Of a DNA stretch of 64,000 bases, positions 33,238 to 42,017 are shown one piece after another. The position numbers and the translations under genes were made by a program. How positions within the stretch are numbered: position 1 is the first letter of the stretch; each line of letters opens with the position of its first letter. Origin of the DNA: Nitrososphaerota archaeon (GTDB lineage: Archaea > Thermoproteota > Nitrososphaeria > Nitrososphaerales > Gagatemarchaeaceae); assembly GCA_027320425.1 (NCBI GenBank), contig DAHVLJ010000008.1, positions 1 to 64,000 on the forward strand. Direction: 5' to 3'. The notes under the pieces were generated by a model. It saw only the letters and a program-made list of their open reading frames with translations, did no database searches and was not told the origin of the DNA.

Positions 33238-33659
33238 GGGTCGAGGCCCTCATCAAGCGCACCCCAGTGACCATCAGTCCGAGCGCGACAATCCGTCAGG
33301 CGGCCGAGGTCTTCACACGTGAGAAGATCGGCCTGCTGGTGGTCGCCTCTTCAGTGAGCCCGGTCAAGGCCCAGGCCGTGATATCGGAAAGGGACGTGGT
33401 CAGGGCCGTCGCGCGAGGGATGCCGTTGACCGGCCAGCTCGACGCCGTCGCCACGAAGAAGCTGGTAAGCATCAAGAGGTCGGACATGCCTTCCAAGGCG
33501 ATCCGATTCATGATGGACAACGGTATAAGGCACCTCGTGGTAGAGAACGACGACGGGACCCTTTTCGGCGTGCTTTCCATCCGCGACTTCTTCAGGGAGG
33601 GGAAGCTGCTGCAGTCGCTCCTCAAAGACGAAGCCGAAGACGTACATGGGGTAGATTAG
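33234..33659 (+). CDS. CBS-domain pair protein
   Basis: 141 residues, two CBS repeats: IKRTPVTISPSATIRQAAEVFTREKIGLLVV with ISERDVVRAVARG, and KLVSIKRSDMPSKAIRFMMDNGIRHLVVEN with VLSIRDFFREG. Such modules bind AMP/ATP or other adenosyl ligands. TTG 33234 overlaps the citrate synthase stop by 4 nt, so it is translationally coupled and could be a regulatory partner of that enzyme (inference). Confidence 0.88.
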   Translation: MRVEALIKRTPVTISPSATIRQAAEVFTREKIGLLVVASSVSPVKAQAVISERDVVRAVARGMPLTGQLDAVATKKLVSIKRSDMPSKAIRFMMDNGIRHLVVENDDGTLFGVLSIRDFFREGKLLQSLLKDEAEDVHGVD

Positions 33660-33725
33660 GCCGGCACGCTTCCGCGGGCACGTCTGCGCTATCTTCCTTC
33701 ACATTTCGCGCAGGCAGTAGGTTAT

Positions 33726-33734
33726 CTTAAATAG
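33726..33734 (+). promoter_or_regulatory. Box A of the nuo operon
   Basis: CTTAAATAG, ending 23 nt before ATG 33757, fits a leaderless promoter for nuoABCD. Confidence 0.6.
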
Positions 33735-33756
33735 CGTGAGACGGTCGCTTTTCTGA

Positions 33757-34128
33757 ATGCCACTTTTCGGGGACATCGGGACAGTGTTCGTCATGGGGCT
33801 GGTCGGGATGATGTTCACGACCCCCGTGGTCATTCTACCGCGACTTTTCGCCCCCCGGCGCCCCAACCCCATCAAGAACGCGCCCTTCGAGTGCGGGCAG
33901 GTACCGCAAGGGGCAGGGAAGATGCACTTCATGATGCAATACTACGCATATCTCCTGATCTTCATCGTGTTCGACGTGCTGGGGATGTTTCTCTACGCGT
34001 GGGCCGCAGCATATCAGCCCATGGCCCTCGGCCTATCTTCTGACTGGATGGTGACACTTTTCATGGCCCTACTCTTCGTCCCGATGGGCTTCGCGCTCGT
34101 GCTCGCAGGGAAGAGAGAGCTTTGGTAG
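33757..34128 (+). CDS. nuoA: NADH-quinone oxidoreductase subunit A
   Basis: 123 residues, three membrane helices. The loop with PNPIKNAPFECGQVPQGAGKMHFMMQYYAYLLIFIVFDV is the conserved subunit A region, including the acidic/Cys segment (FECG). It belongs to the membrane arm near the quinone site of complex I. First gene of the operon; overlaps nuoB by a few bases. Confidence 0.93.
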   Translation: MPLFGDIGTVFVMGLVGMMFTTPVVILPRLFAPRRPNPIKNAPFECGQVPQGAGKMHFMMQYYAYLLIFIVFDVLGMFLYAWAAAYQPMALGLSSDWMVTLFMALLFVPMGFALVLAGKRELW

Positions 34129-34649
34129 TCGCACAGCAGCAGAAGAGCGGGGCTTTCCAGGTCCTGGTCGGGAAGATCGACGACGTCCTACAATACGCCA
34201 TCGGCGACCCCATGAGATACCTTGCCAACTGGGGGAGGCTTTACTCCCTATGGCCGGTCCATCTCGAGACCGCCTGTTGCTCCGTGGAGATCGGGGCCGC
34301 AGCGGGTTCGCGCTTCGACATGGAGAGGTTCGGCGCGCTTGAGGCATTCGGCTCCCTGAGGCAGTGTGACCTCCTTATCGTCATGGGCACCGTGACCCGC
34401 AAGCTTGCTCCCAGGCTAAAGCTAGTCTACGACCAGATGGCGGAGCCCAAATGGGTCATAGCCATGGGTGCGTGCAGCATAACCGGCGGGCTCTATTTCG
34501 ACTCATACAACGTGTTGAGAGGTATAGACGACGTCATCCCCGTTGACGTCTACGTCCCCGGGTGCCCGCCGCGTGCCGAGGCCTTCCTCCAGGGGCTCGT
34601 CCTGCTTCAGGAGAAGATCCGCAGAGCTCCGTCGCTCAGCGGCCGGTGA
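34122..34649 (+). CDS. nuoB: NADH-quinone oxidoreductase subunit B
   Basis: 175 residues. Cys ligands of the N2 [4Fe-4S] cluster appear in ETACCSVEIGAA, MGACSITGG and PGCPPRAE, the order CC...C...C. Sits at the interface with NuoD and the quinone cavity. TTG start at 34122 overlaps the nuoA stop. Confidence 0.95.
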   Translation: MVVAQQQKSGAFQVLVGKIDDVLQYAIGDPMRYLANWGRLYSLWPVHLETACCSVEIGAAAGSRFDMERFGALEAFGSLRQCDLLIVMGTVTRKLAPRLKLVYDQMAEPKWVIAMGACSITGGLYFDSYNVLRGIDDVIPVDVYVPGCPPRAEAFLQGLVLLQEKIRRAPSLSGR

Positions 34650-35218
34650 AAGACATGAGCAACGTGCAGGCGCCCACTTCGCCGCCCCCATCTAAACCGA
34701 CGTCTGTCGCTCCACAGGTTGCCACGACCCCGCAGGCTCCCCCCGCCAAGCTCGAGCCTGTGCGAGCGAAGGCTTTCGCCGCCCAGATCACCTCGGCGTT
34801 TCCCGACGTCAAGGTCGACTGGATGAAGGAAAGGAGGCTGAAGGTCTCCACAACCCCTGCGAGGATCGAGGAGGTCGGGATCTTCGTCAGAGGCACTCTC
34901 GGCTTCGACCACATCAGCACAGTGAGCGGTGTCGACTGGATAGCTCGTAACGAGCTCGAAGTGGTCTATTTCCTAGGCTCTTCCACACCGGGCCAGGAGG
35001 ACTTCATTGTAGCCCTCTCCGAGCACGTGGCACGGGACAACCCCGTTGTCCCGACCATGGTGGACGTCTGGAAGGGGGTAGAGTACCACGAAAGAGAGAC
35101 ACACGAGATGTTCGGGATCAACTTCCAGGGGCATCCGAACCAGAGCCATCTTTTCCTCCCCGAGGACTGGAACGACCTCCCGCCGCTCCGCAAGGACTAC
35201 GTTTCACCTGGGAGATGA
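34646..35218 (+). CDS. nuoC: NADH-quinone oxidoreductase subunit C
   Basis: 190 residues. After a Pro/Ser/Thr-rich N-terminal ~45 residues the domain shows the 30-kDa-subunit signature DVWKGVEYHERETHEMFGINFQGHPNQSHLFLPEDW. GTG 34646 overlaps the nuoB stop by 4 nt (GTGA); ATG 34655 is the alternative. The low-complexity N-terminal extension is longer than in many homologues. Confidence 0.93.
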   Translation: MKDMSNVQAPTSPPPSKPTSVAPQVATTPQAPPAKLEPVRAKAFAAQITSAFPDVKVDWMKERRLKVSTTPARIEEVGIFVRGTLGFDHISTVSGVDWIARNELEVVYFLGSSTPGQEDFIVALSEHVARDNPVVPTMVDVWKGVEYHERETHEMFGINFQGHPNQSHLFLPEDWNDLPPLRKDYVSPGR

Positions 35219-35222
35219 AGAC

Positions 35223-36341
35223 TTGACCCTAGAGACCGAGTACATGCCCGACGCCGACAGGATAATGTCAGTATCGCTGGGCCCGCAGCACCCAGGGGCG
35301 GGCCATTTCCGCATCAAGCTCTGGCTCGACGGCGACTACGTCGTAAGAGCGGAGCCAGACGCAGGGTACGTCCACCGCGGGGAGGAGAAGATGGGAGAAT
35401 ACAGGAACTACACGCAGAACGTCCCCCACCTCGAGCGACCGGTGATACTAGACAGTTCGAACATACTGCTGCCGTACGCCCTCGGCGTCGACGAGCTCAT
35501 GAGCAACAAGATCCCGGCGAGAGCCCAGTATCTCCGCGTCATCATGTCCGAGACCAACCGGATCATCTCCCACATGTACTTCCTTGCGATTCAGGGGCTC
35601 TTCCTTGGCCACACGACCCTGATCACCTGGTGCATGGGAGACAGAGACTTTTGGATCGACTTCGCAGAACGGATAGCTGGGGCCAGGGTCACTTTCGCCT
35701 ACATAATCCCGGGCGGTGTCAGGAACGACATCCCTTCCTTCGCCATCGACAAAGGTCTCAAGCTTTGCGACTGGTTCGATAAGCGGATGGACGAGTATGA
35801 GAAGATCTTCTTCCAGAACCCCATGGTGCACCAGAGGTCGGACGGCATCGGGGTGCTCTCCCGGGAGGACGCCATCGCGTACGGCGCCACAGGAACGGTG
35901 GCCCGCGCTTCCGGTCTCGCGGTAGACGTCAGGAAAGACGAGCCCTACAGCTCCTACGATGACTTCGAGTTCAAGACTCCTGTAATGACGCAGGGGGACG
36001 TCTACGCCCGGTCCTATGTGGCTCTCCTTGACATGCGAGAAGCGGTCAAGATAATCAGGCAGGCGCTGAAGAGGCTCCCGCCTGGACCGGTCCGCCTCAA
36101 GCTCGGGCCGCAGCCTCGCGTCCCGGCAGGGGAAGTCTACTCTCGCACCGAAGGGGCAAGAGGAGAGATGTCGTACTATATCGTCAGCGACGGCTCTCCT
36201 AGGCCTTACCGGCTGAAAATCGGGGTACCGTCAGCCAAGAACCTCCGGGTCTTGCCTGTCCTGCTGAAGAACGTCCACATCGCCGACATACCGCCCATAT
36301 ACTGGGGGCTGAACTACTGGCCTGTCGAGGCGGACAGGTAG
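35223..36341 (+). CDS. nuoD: NADH-quinone oxidoreductase subunit D
   Basis: 372 residues, the 49-kDa hydrogenase-like subunit: SLGPQHPGAGHFRIKLWLDGDYV, GYVHRGEEKMGEYRNYTQ, and SYVALLDMREAVKIIRQAL are conserved. It forms the quinone site with NuoB. TTG start at 35223, 4 nt after nuoC. nuoH, I, J-N are not next to it; a minus-strand transporter gene follows, so those subunits must lie elsewhere. Confidence 0.95.
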   Translation: MTLETEYMPDADRIMSVSLGPQHPGAGHFRIKLWLDGDYVVRAEPDAGYVHRGEEKMGEYRNYTQNVPHLERPVILDSSNILLPYALGVDELMSNKIPARAQYLRVIMSETNRIISHMYFLAIQGLFLGHTTLITWCMGDRDFWIDFAERIAGARVTFAYIIPGGVRNDIPSFAIDKGLKLCDWFDKRMDEYEKIFFQNPMVHQRSDGIGVLSREDAIAYGATGTVARASGLAVDVRKDEPYSSYDDFEFKTPVMTQGDVYARSYVALLDMREAVKIIRQALKRLPPGPVRLKLGPQPRVPAGEVYSRTEGARGEMSYYIVSDGSPRPYRLKIGVPSAKNLRVLPVLLKNVHIADIPPIYWGLNYWPVEADR

Positions 36342-36428
36342 GCCCCGACAAAGCCTCCAGTCTCTAGCTGGCATGCAAGGAAGCTGAACCGGATGCCTTG
36401 GTCTCCCCCTCGCTGACCTCCCGCGAGG

Positions 36429-37361
36429 CTAGCGCCCCGCCTCCACGACGGGCGGTGCAAACGGCTCTGCGTCGGGCACCTTCTCCCCCTTGTGGAACAC
36501 GTATACCCCGGCGATGATAAGGACGCCGCCGAGAACCTGGGCCGGCGAGATCTGCTCGCCTAGGAAGACGAGCGCGAAGACCGCCCCGAAGACGGTCGAG
36601 CTCGACCATACCAACAGCATCCGAATCGCCCCGAGGCGCTTGACCGCGGCGATGAACAGGTAGGTGCCACCTGCGACCGCCAGCGCGAGCATCCCCATGG
36701 CTGCGCCACCCGCTTCATTGAAGCTCAGCGGGACCAGTGCCGCGAGAAAGGCCGCCGTCAGCACGCCCCCTCCGATCATGTTCCTGAACTTGCTGATCAG
36801 CATGGTGTCGAACTTCCTCGACGCAATGACCATGACGTTGTTCTCCACCCCCCAAAGAAGGGTGCCGCCGAGCACGAGTAGACTCCCTGTGAAGTTCTGG
36901 AAGAACGACATCCTCGAGAGGTCTAGGTTGGTAGAGACGATCACCAGACCAGCGACGATCAGCAGCGCCCTTGCAGCCAACCCGCGGCTCAGCCTCTCCC
37001 GGAACGCTGTGTAGGCGATCACCGTGGTGAACAGGACTTCGCCGTTCGCGAGCAAAGACGCGTTGACCGCCGTGGTCTCGCTCAGCCCCTCGAAATACAT
37101 CAGCGGAGCCAGTCCTGCCCCTATCAGTCCGAAGAAGATCAGGTAGCGGAGGCTCCCATGGTCGGGTCTCTTCTTCGGCTGATAAGCCAGAAGGACGAAG
37201 CTGGAAAGCAACAGGGAGAGACCCGTTACCACGATGGGGCTGTTGTAGTTCAACGAATACTTCGCGAGCGTAGAGACTGAGCCGGCGCATATCGATCCCA
37301 CGACGGCGTAGACGTAACCTTTCGTCGTCTCTGTCTTCGGCGCCCCCGACGGCCGTTTCAC
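36429..37361 (-). CDS. EamA/DMT-family transporter
   Basis: 310 residues, ten membrane helices in two repeats (GYVYAVVGSICAGSVSTLAKYSL; FTGSLLVLGGTLLWGVENNVMVIA). The second repeat ends GAVFALVFLGEQISPAQVLGGVLIIAGVYV, the EamA hallmark. Metabolite exporter of unknown substrate. The C-terminus is charged and Pro-rich. Confidence 0.88.
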   Translation of the reverse strand: MKRPSGAPKTETTKGYVYAVVGSICAGSVSTLAKYSLNYNSPIVVTGLSLLLSSFVLLAYQPKKRPDHGSLRYLIFFGLIGAGLAPLMYFEGLSETTAVNASLLANGEVLFTTVIAYTAFRERLSRGLAARALLIVAGLVIVSTNLDLSRMSFFQNFTGSLLVLGGTLLWGVENNVMVIASRKFDTMLISKFRNMIGGGVLTAAFLAALVPLSFNEAGGAAMGMLALAVAGGTYLFIAAVKRLGAIRMLLVWSSSTVFGAVFALVFLGEQISPAQVLGGVLIIAGVYVFHKGEKVPDAEPFAPPVVEAGR

Positions 37362-37431
37362 CGAGCGACTCCCGCCAACCCTTGACCGGTACGCTATGAA
37401 GTCTTAAATCACGTCATCCGCTCTGGGCGCT

Positions 37432-37821
37432 GTGTCCGCAAACGCGGAAGTTCTCGAAGAACTCAGAAAAATAAGAGAGCTCCTGACTCCAAAACCTGCC
37501 CCACCTGCGCCTCCGGAGCCGAAGGGGATGAGCGCGGAATTCACGGCGTTCCTGAAAAACTACAAGGTCCTCGGCCTAGCCGTCGCCTTCATCCTAGGCT
37601 TGTACCTGGGACTGTTGGTGCAGGCGCTAGTCAAAGACCTCATCTTGCCGATCATAGGCATACCCCTGAGCAGCATGGGGAATCTGACGTCGCTCACAGA
37701 AGAGTTCGCAGGCCAGACCTTCGCAGTAGGTGACTTCCTGAACGCTGTAATCACCTTCATCATCGTCGCCTTCGTCATCTTCCTCGTCGTCAAGATCGCC
37801 AAGCGATACAAGATCGAATAG
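37432..37821 (+). CDS. mscL: Large-conductance mechanosensitive channel MscL
   Basis: 129 residues. After an unusual Pro-rich N-terminal ~35 residues (helical, then PAPPAPPEP), the core is typical: EFTAFLKNYKVLGLAVAFILGLYLGLLVQALVKDLILPIIG for TM1 and NAVITFIIVAFVIFLVVKIAKRY for TM2. Opens under membrane tension. GTG start at 37432; box A in GTCTTAAAT (~37402). A T-run (37834-37838) after the stop probably ends transcription. Confidence 0.88.
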   Translation: MSANAEVLEELRKIRELLTPKPAPPAPPEPKGMSAEFTAFLKNYKVLGLAVAFILGLYLGLLVQALVKDLILPIIGIPLSSMGNLTSLTEEFAGQTFAVGDFLNAVITFIIVAFVIFLVVKIAKRYKIE

Positions 37822-37833
37822 GGGCTCTCTCCC

Positions 37834-37838
37834 TTTTT
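37834..37838 (+). terminator. T-run terminator after mscL
   Basis: CCCTTTTTCT 13 nt after the stop codon, without a strong hairpin, in the style of archaeal T-tract terminators. Confidence 0.4.
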
Positions 37839-37934
37839 CTCTTGGGCCAGAGTGTGTTTCGTTAAGCATACTGTCAATGCTAATTGCCTCAGCGAGTATT
37901 CTCCGGCTTCTCTGATATCAACGAGGACATCACG

Positions 37935-38576
37935 ATGAGCAGCAAGTTCGAAAAGGGATGGAAGACCCAGGAGACGGAGCCTTTCGGAAAGATGGTCCGC
38001 GAGACGGTTCGCGGGCCTCAGCCGATGCGCCCCCAGATCCAGAAGGCGACCCAGCAGTTGACTGGGGAGATCAACCGACTGGACCAGGCTATGGGCAGGC
38101 TGAAGCAGCGAGAGAACTCCATCTTCAAGAAGACCGTGACCGCAGTCCAAGCACACGACCAGGAATCAAGCAAGGCGTACTCCAACGAGCTCGCCGAAGT
38201 CCGCAAGATGGAGAAGATCGTCACCCAGTCGAAGATCGCCCTTGAGCAGATCACGACCAGGCTTCAGACGGTCACCGACATCGGAGACTTCGCGTCGACA
38301 ATCGCCCCGGCAATCGGGGTGATCAAGAACGTACGCGCAACCCTTGGCGAAGCTATGCCCGACGCCCAGGGGGCCCTCGGGGAGATTGGCGCCCAGCTGA
38401 ACTCGATCATGGTGGATGTCGGCCAGATAACTGGGACGACATTCTACCAAGCCGAGAACAGTGACGAGGCGAACAAGATCCTGGCAGAGGCGTCAGCCAT
38501 CGCGGAGAAGCGCATGGCCGAAAGCCTCCCCGAAGTGCCGAACTCGGCGGGTCAGTCCATCTTCACGTCCGAATAG
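37935..38576 (+). CDS. ESCRT-III-like protein (CdvB family)
   Basis: 213 residues from ATG 37935. Basic N-terminal helix, then the Snf7-type long helical core: IQKATQQLTGEINRLDQAMGRLKQRENSIFKKTVTAVQ and KAYSNELAEVRKMEKIVTQSKIALEQITTRLQTV, with acidic later helices. The C-terminus (RMAESLPEVPNSAG) has a Pro-containing segment that may serve as a MIM-like Vps4/CdvC contact. No winged-helix tail, so it resembles the CdvB1/B2 paralogue type. Forms membrane-remodelling polymers in cell division. TTG 37884 is a longer alternative start. Confidence 0.85.
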   Translation: MSSKFEKGWKTQETEPFGKMVRETVRGPQPMRPQIQKATQQLTGEINRLDQAMGRLKQRENSIFKKTVTAVQAHDQESSKAYSNELAEVRKMEKIVTQSKIALEQITTRLQTVTDIGDFASTIAPAIGVIKNVRATLGEAMPDAQGALGEIGAQLNSIMVDVGQITGTTFYQAENSDEANKILAEASAIAEKRMAESLPEVPNSAGQSIFTSE

Positions 38577-38641
38577 AAAACCCAAGGCAGCTCGGCGAAA
38601 GCCGGGCGGCCCCCTCTTTGTGTATATGGTTCGGTGTCTCC

Positions 38642-39343
38642 CTACCCTGAAGGTGATGAGGTGTTCCAGAGGAGCTCGAGGAACTCTTTCAGATGGCCCG
38701 CCACCGCGGGGCTGTCGACCCACCCGCACGCAGAGTGGTCAGGGAGGCCTATCAGCGCCACGTCCGAGTCGACCAAAAGGTCGAAAGCGACATGGTTTCC
38801 AGTTCTTGTCTCGACCCCCGGCGGGAGGAGGCCCACCCCTTCGTCGTCGCAGATGGCGCGCACTCTTACGTTCCTAGCTACTGACTCCGCGAGCAGCTCC
38901 ATGATCTTCGCGTCCTCCAAACCCATGCTCGGCGCCACCAGCACCACGCTTTCCTTCGCCCCCCTGAGCATCTCGTAGATCTTCCCCAGGACCTTCTCGC
39001 GTCCCCTAAGCGTGTAGACAAGCTCGGCGTCCTCCGCTGGCTCGGCCTTGTAGATCTTCTCGAGCTCTGCAAACGTGTCTTCCACATCCGACGTCACCAT
39101 CGCCTTCACGCTCCCTGGCTTCTTCGCCCTGTATGTCACAGGCTTCTTGACGACCTGCTCTACCCACCCCTTCCCTTCCAGGGACTTCAGAGCCGTGTAG
39201 GCGCTGGGATAGGGTATCCTTGCGTCTGACGCGACGTTCTTCGGCTCCGACGGGCCCAGCCCTGCGAGCGCGATGTAGGCTTTCGCCTCGTAGCTTGTCA
39301 GCCCGACGTCTTTCAACTGCTCGACGACGTCGGCTCTGTTCAT
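38642..39343 (-). CDS. TrmB-family transcriptional regulator
   Basis: 233 residues. N-terminal TrmB winged helix LKDVGLTSYEAKAYIALAGLGPSEPKNVASDARIPYPSAYTALKSLEGKGWVE, then a PLD-like sensor domain (SVVLVAPSMGLEDAKIMELL). TrmB proteins sense sugars or other metabolites. It is divergent from the geranylgeranyl reductase gene with only 53 nt between, so control of that gene or itself is likely. Confidence 0.88.
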   Translation of the reverse strand: MNRADVVEQLKDVGLTSYEAKAYIALAGLGPSEPKNVASDARIPYPSAYTALKSLEGKGWVEQVVKKPVTYRAKKPGSVKAMVTSDVEDTFAELEKIYKAEPAEDAELVYTLRGREKVLGKIYEMLRGAKESVVLVAPSMGLEDAKIMELLAESVARNVRVRAICDDEGVGLLPPGVETRTGNHVAFDLLVDSDVALIGLPDHSACGWVDSPAVAGHLKEFLELLWNTSSPSG

Positions 39344-39365
39344 CGTCAGGACGACGGCGAAGCTC

Positions 39366-39373
39366 TTATATAG
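39366..39373. promoter_or_regulatory. Box A between trmB-like gene and geranylgeranyl reductase
   Basis: TTATATAG, 24 nt before ATG 39397 and 23 nt from the TrmB ATG (39343) on the other strand; could serve both leaderless genes. Confidence 0.55.
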
Positions 39374-39396
39374 TATTTTCGTAGCGTTCGCAATTA

Positions 39397-40869
39397 ATGG
39401 CTAAACCTGACTACGACGTCGTCATTGCAGGAGGGGGGATGTCGGGCCTGATAACTGCCGCTTCAATCGGACACTACTCAAAAGGCAAGGCAACAGTCCT
39501 GGTCGTCGACAGGAACAAGGAAAACGAGCCAGGGAGGAAGACAAACAACGGCTGGACGTGCGGCGACGCGACGAGCAAAAGGTCTCTCGACTATCTCGCT
39601 GAGCACATCGGAGTCAGGTACGGCTCCCCGGAGCTCGAGCACCCTGTAAAGGGGGTCTACGTCTATTCGCCCGACAGGAAGTCAAAGGTCCTCTTCGAAG
39701 GCGAAGGGTATCTCTTCAACAGGAAGCTCGCACCGAGGCGGCAGGTCAACGACGCCAAGAAGCATGGGGCCGAGTTCATGTTCGGCGCTACCGCCGAGAG
39801 GCTCATCTCGGAAGAAGGAAAGATAACCGGGATAACGGGGAGGAAATCTGACGGCACCAGCTTCAGTGTGACTGCCAAGATGGTGATCGACGCGACAGGG
39901 TCGTCCTCAACCCTCAGGCGCTTCATGCCCATTCCTTCGATGATCGAGAAGGAAATCGACCCCGACGACGTGGTCGGGACAGGACGCTACATCCTCGACT
40001 TCGAGCCGGCCAAGGAGGACTCTTCCTTCTTCTCGCCGGACTACTGCATCATCCACCTGGACCAGTACATCGCCCCCGCGGGTTACGCGTGGGTCTTCCC
40101 CAAGGGGAAGAAGAAGGTGAACATCGGCCTTGGGGTGTCACACTCCGGGCTGGCGAGGAGGAACAGGCGGTTCGGGCTCAACGACAACCTGCAGAGCCTG
40201 ATCGACAAGTATCTGGCAGACAACCCCGTAATCAAGAACTACTCGCAGCCGGCCGACGACGCCAACGCGGGGAACACGAAAGGGAACTGGCAGGTCCCCG
40301 TCAGGCGCCACAACGACTGCATGGTCGCGAACGGTTTCGCGGTGGTCGGGGATGCCGCCTGGATGCCCAGGCCCATTGACGCCGGGGGGATCAGCCCTTC
40401 TATCTACGGGGGGACCATCCTCGGAAAGGTGGTCGCCGAGGCGCTCGAGTCTGGGGACACCAGCGAAGCGGGGCTCTGGAAGTACAACGTGGAGTACATG
40501 AACACTCACGGGTATCCGATGGCGAGCTTCGAAGTGCTCAGGCGATACCTGCAGACTGTCACTGATGACCAGATCAACTACGGGATGAAGCACTTCCTTT
40601 CAGAGGAGGATGTCGCAGCGATCACAGAGAGGAAACACCCCGAGTTCAACCAGGCTCGTTTCATGAACCCCACGATGTGGTTCAGAGTCCTCGGCAAGTT
40701 CTCCCTCGCCAGAGGGCTGAGATACACCGTGAAAAAGAGCGCCTCCCTTGTGGACATCAATCTGGGTTACCCTGACTCTCCCAAGGGCTTCGCCGACTGG
40801 CAGAAGAGACTGGCGAAAGAGCTCGCAGAGACCGTTGAGAAGTTCAAACCTCTGGACGTAGCGAACTAG
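39397..40869 (+). CDS. Geranylgeranyl reductase family flavoprotein
   Basis: 490 residues. FAD motif VVIAGGGMSGLITAASIGHYS, PGRKTNNGWTCGDATSKRSLDYL, IDATGSSSTLRR, and GDAAWMPRPIDAGGISPSIYGG. Expected to hydrogenate the double bonds of archaeal phospholipid chains (digeranylgeranylglycerophospholipid reductase) or menaquinone tails. The Cys in WTCGD is in the position of the conserved Cys of this family. Leaderless start 24 nt after box A. Confidence 0.9.
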   Translation: MAKPDYDVVIAGGGMSGLITAASIGHYSKGKATVLVVDRNKENEPGRKTNNGWTCGDATSKRSLDYLAEHIGVRYGSPELEHPVKGVYVYSPDRKSKVLFEGEGYLFNRKLAPRRQVNDAKKHGAEFMFGATAERLISEEGKITGITGRKSDGTSFSVTAKMVIDATGSSSTLRRFMPIPSMIEKEIDPDDVVGTGRYILDFEPAKEDSSFFSPDYCIIHLDQYIAPAGYAWVFPKGKKKVNIGLGVSHSGLARRNRRFGLNDNLQSLIDKYLADNPVIKNYSQPADDANAGNTKGNWQVPVRRHNDCMVANGFAVVGDAAWMPRPIDAGGISPSIYGGTILGKVVAEALESGDTSEAGLWKYNVEYMNTHGYPMASFEVLRRYLQTVTDDQINYGMKHFLSEEDVAAITERKHPEFNQARFMNPTMWFRVLGKFSLARGLRYTVKKSASLVDINLGYPDSPKGFADWQKRLAKELAETVEKFKPLDVAN

Positions 40870-40896
40870 AAATACCACTCCCTCAAAGAAGCGGGC

Positions 40897-41295
40897 ATGG
40901 CAAAACTGACGCCTAAGGTTTCCAAGTTCCTGAAGGGGAAACACTTCGGGAAGCTCGCGACCGTCATGAAGGATGGGTCTCCCCACGTGACTCCCATATG
41001 GTACATGATGGACCGCGGCAAGGTGGTCATCAACACCACCAAGGACCGGGTCAAGTATCACAACATCAAAAGAGACGGACGGGTCTGCTTTCTCATCGAC
41101 GACGGCTATCCCTACGTGATCCTCTTCGGAAGTGCCCGCATAGCCAAGGAACGCGACGAGAAGAAGGACATAGAGACGCTCGCCATAAGGTACACTGGCC
41201 TCGCCCAGGGGAGGAAGTCGGCAAGGGAGAGGTTCTGGAAAGAGCCGCGCGCCTCCATCGAGATAACGCCTGAAAGGGTAGTCGACGGCCTGTAG
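40897..41295 (+). CDS. Pyridoxamine 5'-phosphate oxidase-like (PPOX) flavin/F420-binding protein
   Basis: 132 residues, split-barrel fold: KHFGKLATVMKDGSPHVTPIWYMMDRGKVVINTTKDRVKYHNIKRDGRVCFLID is the typical N-terminal half. Archaeal and actinobacterial members of this size use F420 or FMN. 27 nt after the GGR stop, so possibly co-transcribed with it; an F420-linked electron supply to the reductase is possible but unproven. Confidence 0.88.
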   Translation: MAKLTPKVSKFLKGKHFGKLATVMKDGSPHVTPIWYMMDRGKVVINTTKDRVKYHNIKRDGRVCFLIDDGYPYVILFGSARIAKERDEKKDIETLAIRYTGLAQGRKSARERFWKEPRASIEITPERVVDGL

Positions 41296-41880
41296 TCACT
41301 TCATCGCCCGGAAGAAGAAGTCCGTCACGAATCTGCTGTACGACTCCCTGTCGGAGCTCTTCGCGAAGTGGATGTGCTGGAAGATCACCCGGTTGAGCAT
41401 CCCCAGCAGGCAGTCCACGGCCAGCTTGGGGTCGGTCTTGCGGAACACCCCTTTGGAAATGGCCCTGCTCACCAGCCCCTCAGCGATCGCCGATATCCTC
41501 TCGAGGTCCTCTGAGACCATCTGGGCGCTGTGCTTGTCCAGGGTGGCCGAGTCGCGCATGTACAGCCCTATGTCGAACGTGTGTTCCGGGAACGACGTCA
41601 GGTAGGTCGAGGTGAACGACTCGAGCCCGGACCTGGGGTCGGCGGGCTTGGCGGCGGTCGCCAGCTTCTGGATGAAATCCGCCATTGAAATCTGCCTTCG
41701 AGCCACCGCCTCGAACAGGCCCTTCTTGTTGCCGAAGTAGTAGTAGATGACCGGAGCCGTAGTGGACGTCTCTTTGCAGATGTCCCTTACTGAGACGTTC
41801 GCAAACCCCTTCTCGGCGAACATGCGCGATGCGACCTGGAGAATCTTCTCCGAGGTAGCCCGCTGTTCCTGAGCTTCCAT
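41296..41880 (-). CDS. TetR-family transcriptional regulator
   Basis: 194 residues. N-terminal HTH EKILQVASRMFAEKGFANVSVRDICKETSTTAPVIYYYFGNKKGLFEAV; helical effector domain follows. A 7-bp inverted repeat at 41883-41901, between its box A and start, is a likely self-operator. TetR regulators of this kind respond to small ligands; the target is unknown. Confidence 0.92.
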   Translation of the reverse strand: MEAQEQRATSEKILQVASRMFAEKGFANVSVRDICKETSTTAPVIYYYFGNKKGLFEAVARRQISMADFIQKLATAAKPADPRSGLESFTSTYLTSFPEHTFDIGLYMRDSATLDKHSAQMVSEDLERISAIAEGLVSRAISKGVFRKTDPKLAVDCLLGMLNRVIFQHIHFAKSSDRESYSRFVTDFFFRAMK

Positions 41881-41882
41881 CG

Positions 41883-41901
41883 TGGAACGAACTGCGTTCC
41901 A
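41883..41901. promoter_or_regulatory. TetR operator candidate (inverted repeat)
   Basis: TGGAACGAACTGCGTTCCA: perfect 7-bp arms TGGAACG/CGTTCCA with a 5-nt centre, positioned over the expected transcription start of the TetR gene; box A TTAAATAA lies at 41904-41911. Suggests autorepression. Confidence 0.6.
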
Positions 41902-42017
41902 GCTTATTTAACGGTTGAAGCGTCGGGAAACTTCGTCCCTGGCCCGTTGCCGACGTCGCCTACCTCACGGTAGGGTGTCCTTTGCTCGCTCAGCTCTGGC
42001 CCGTTGTGCTAGCTAGG

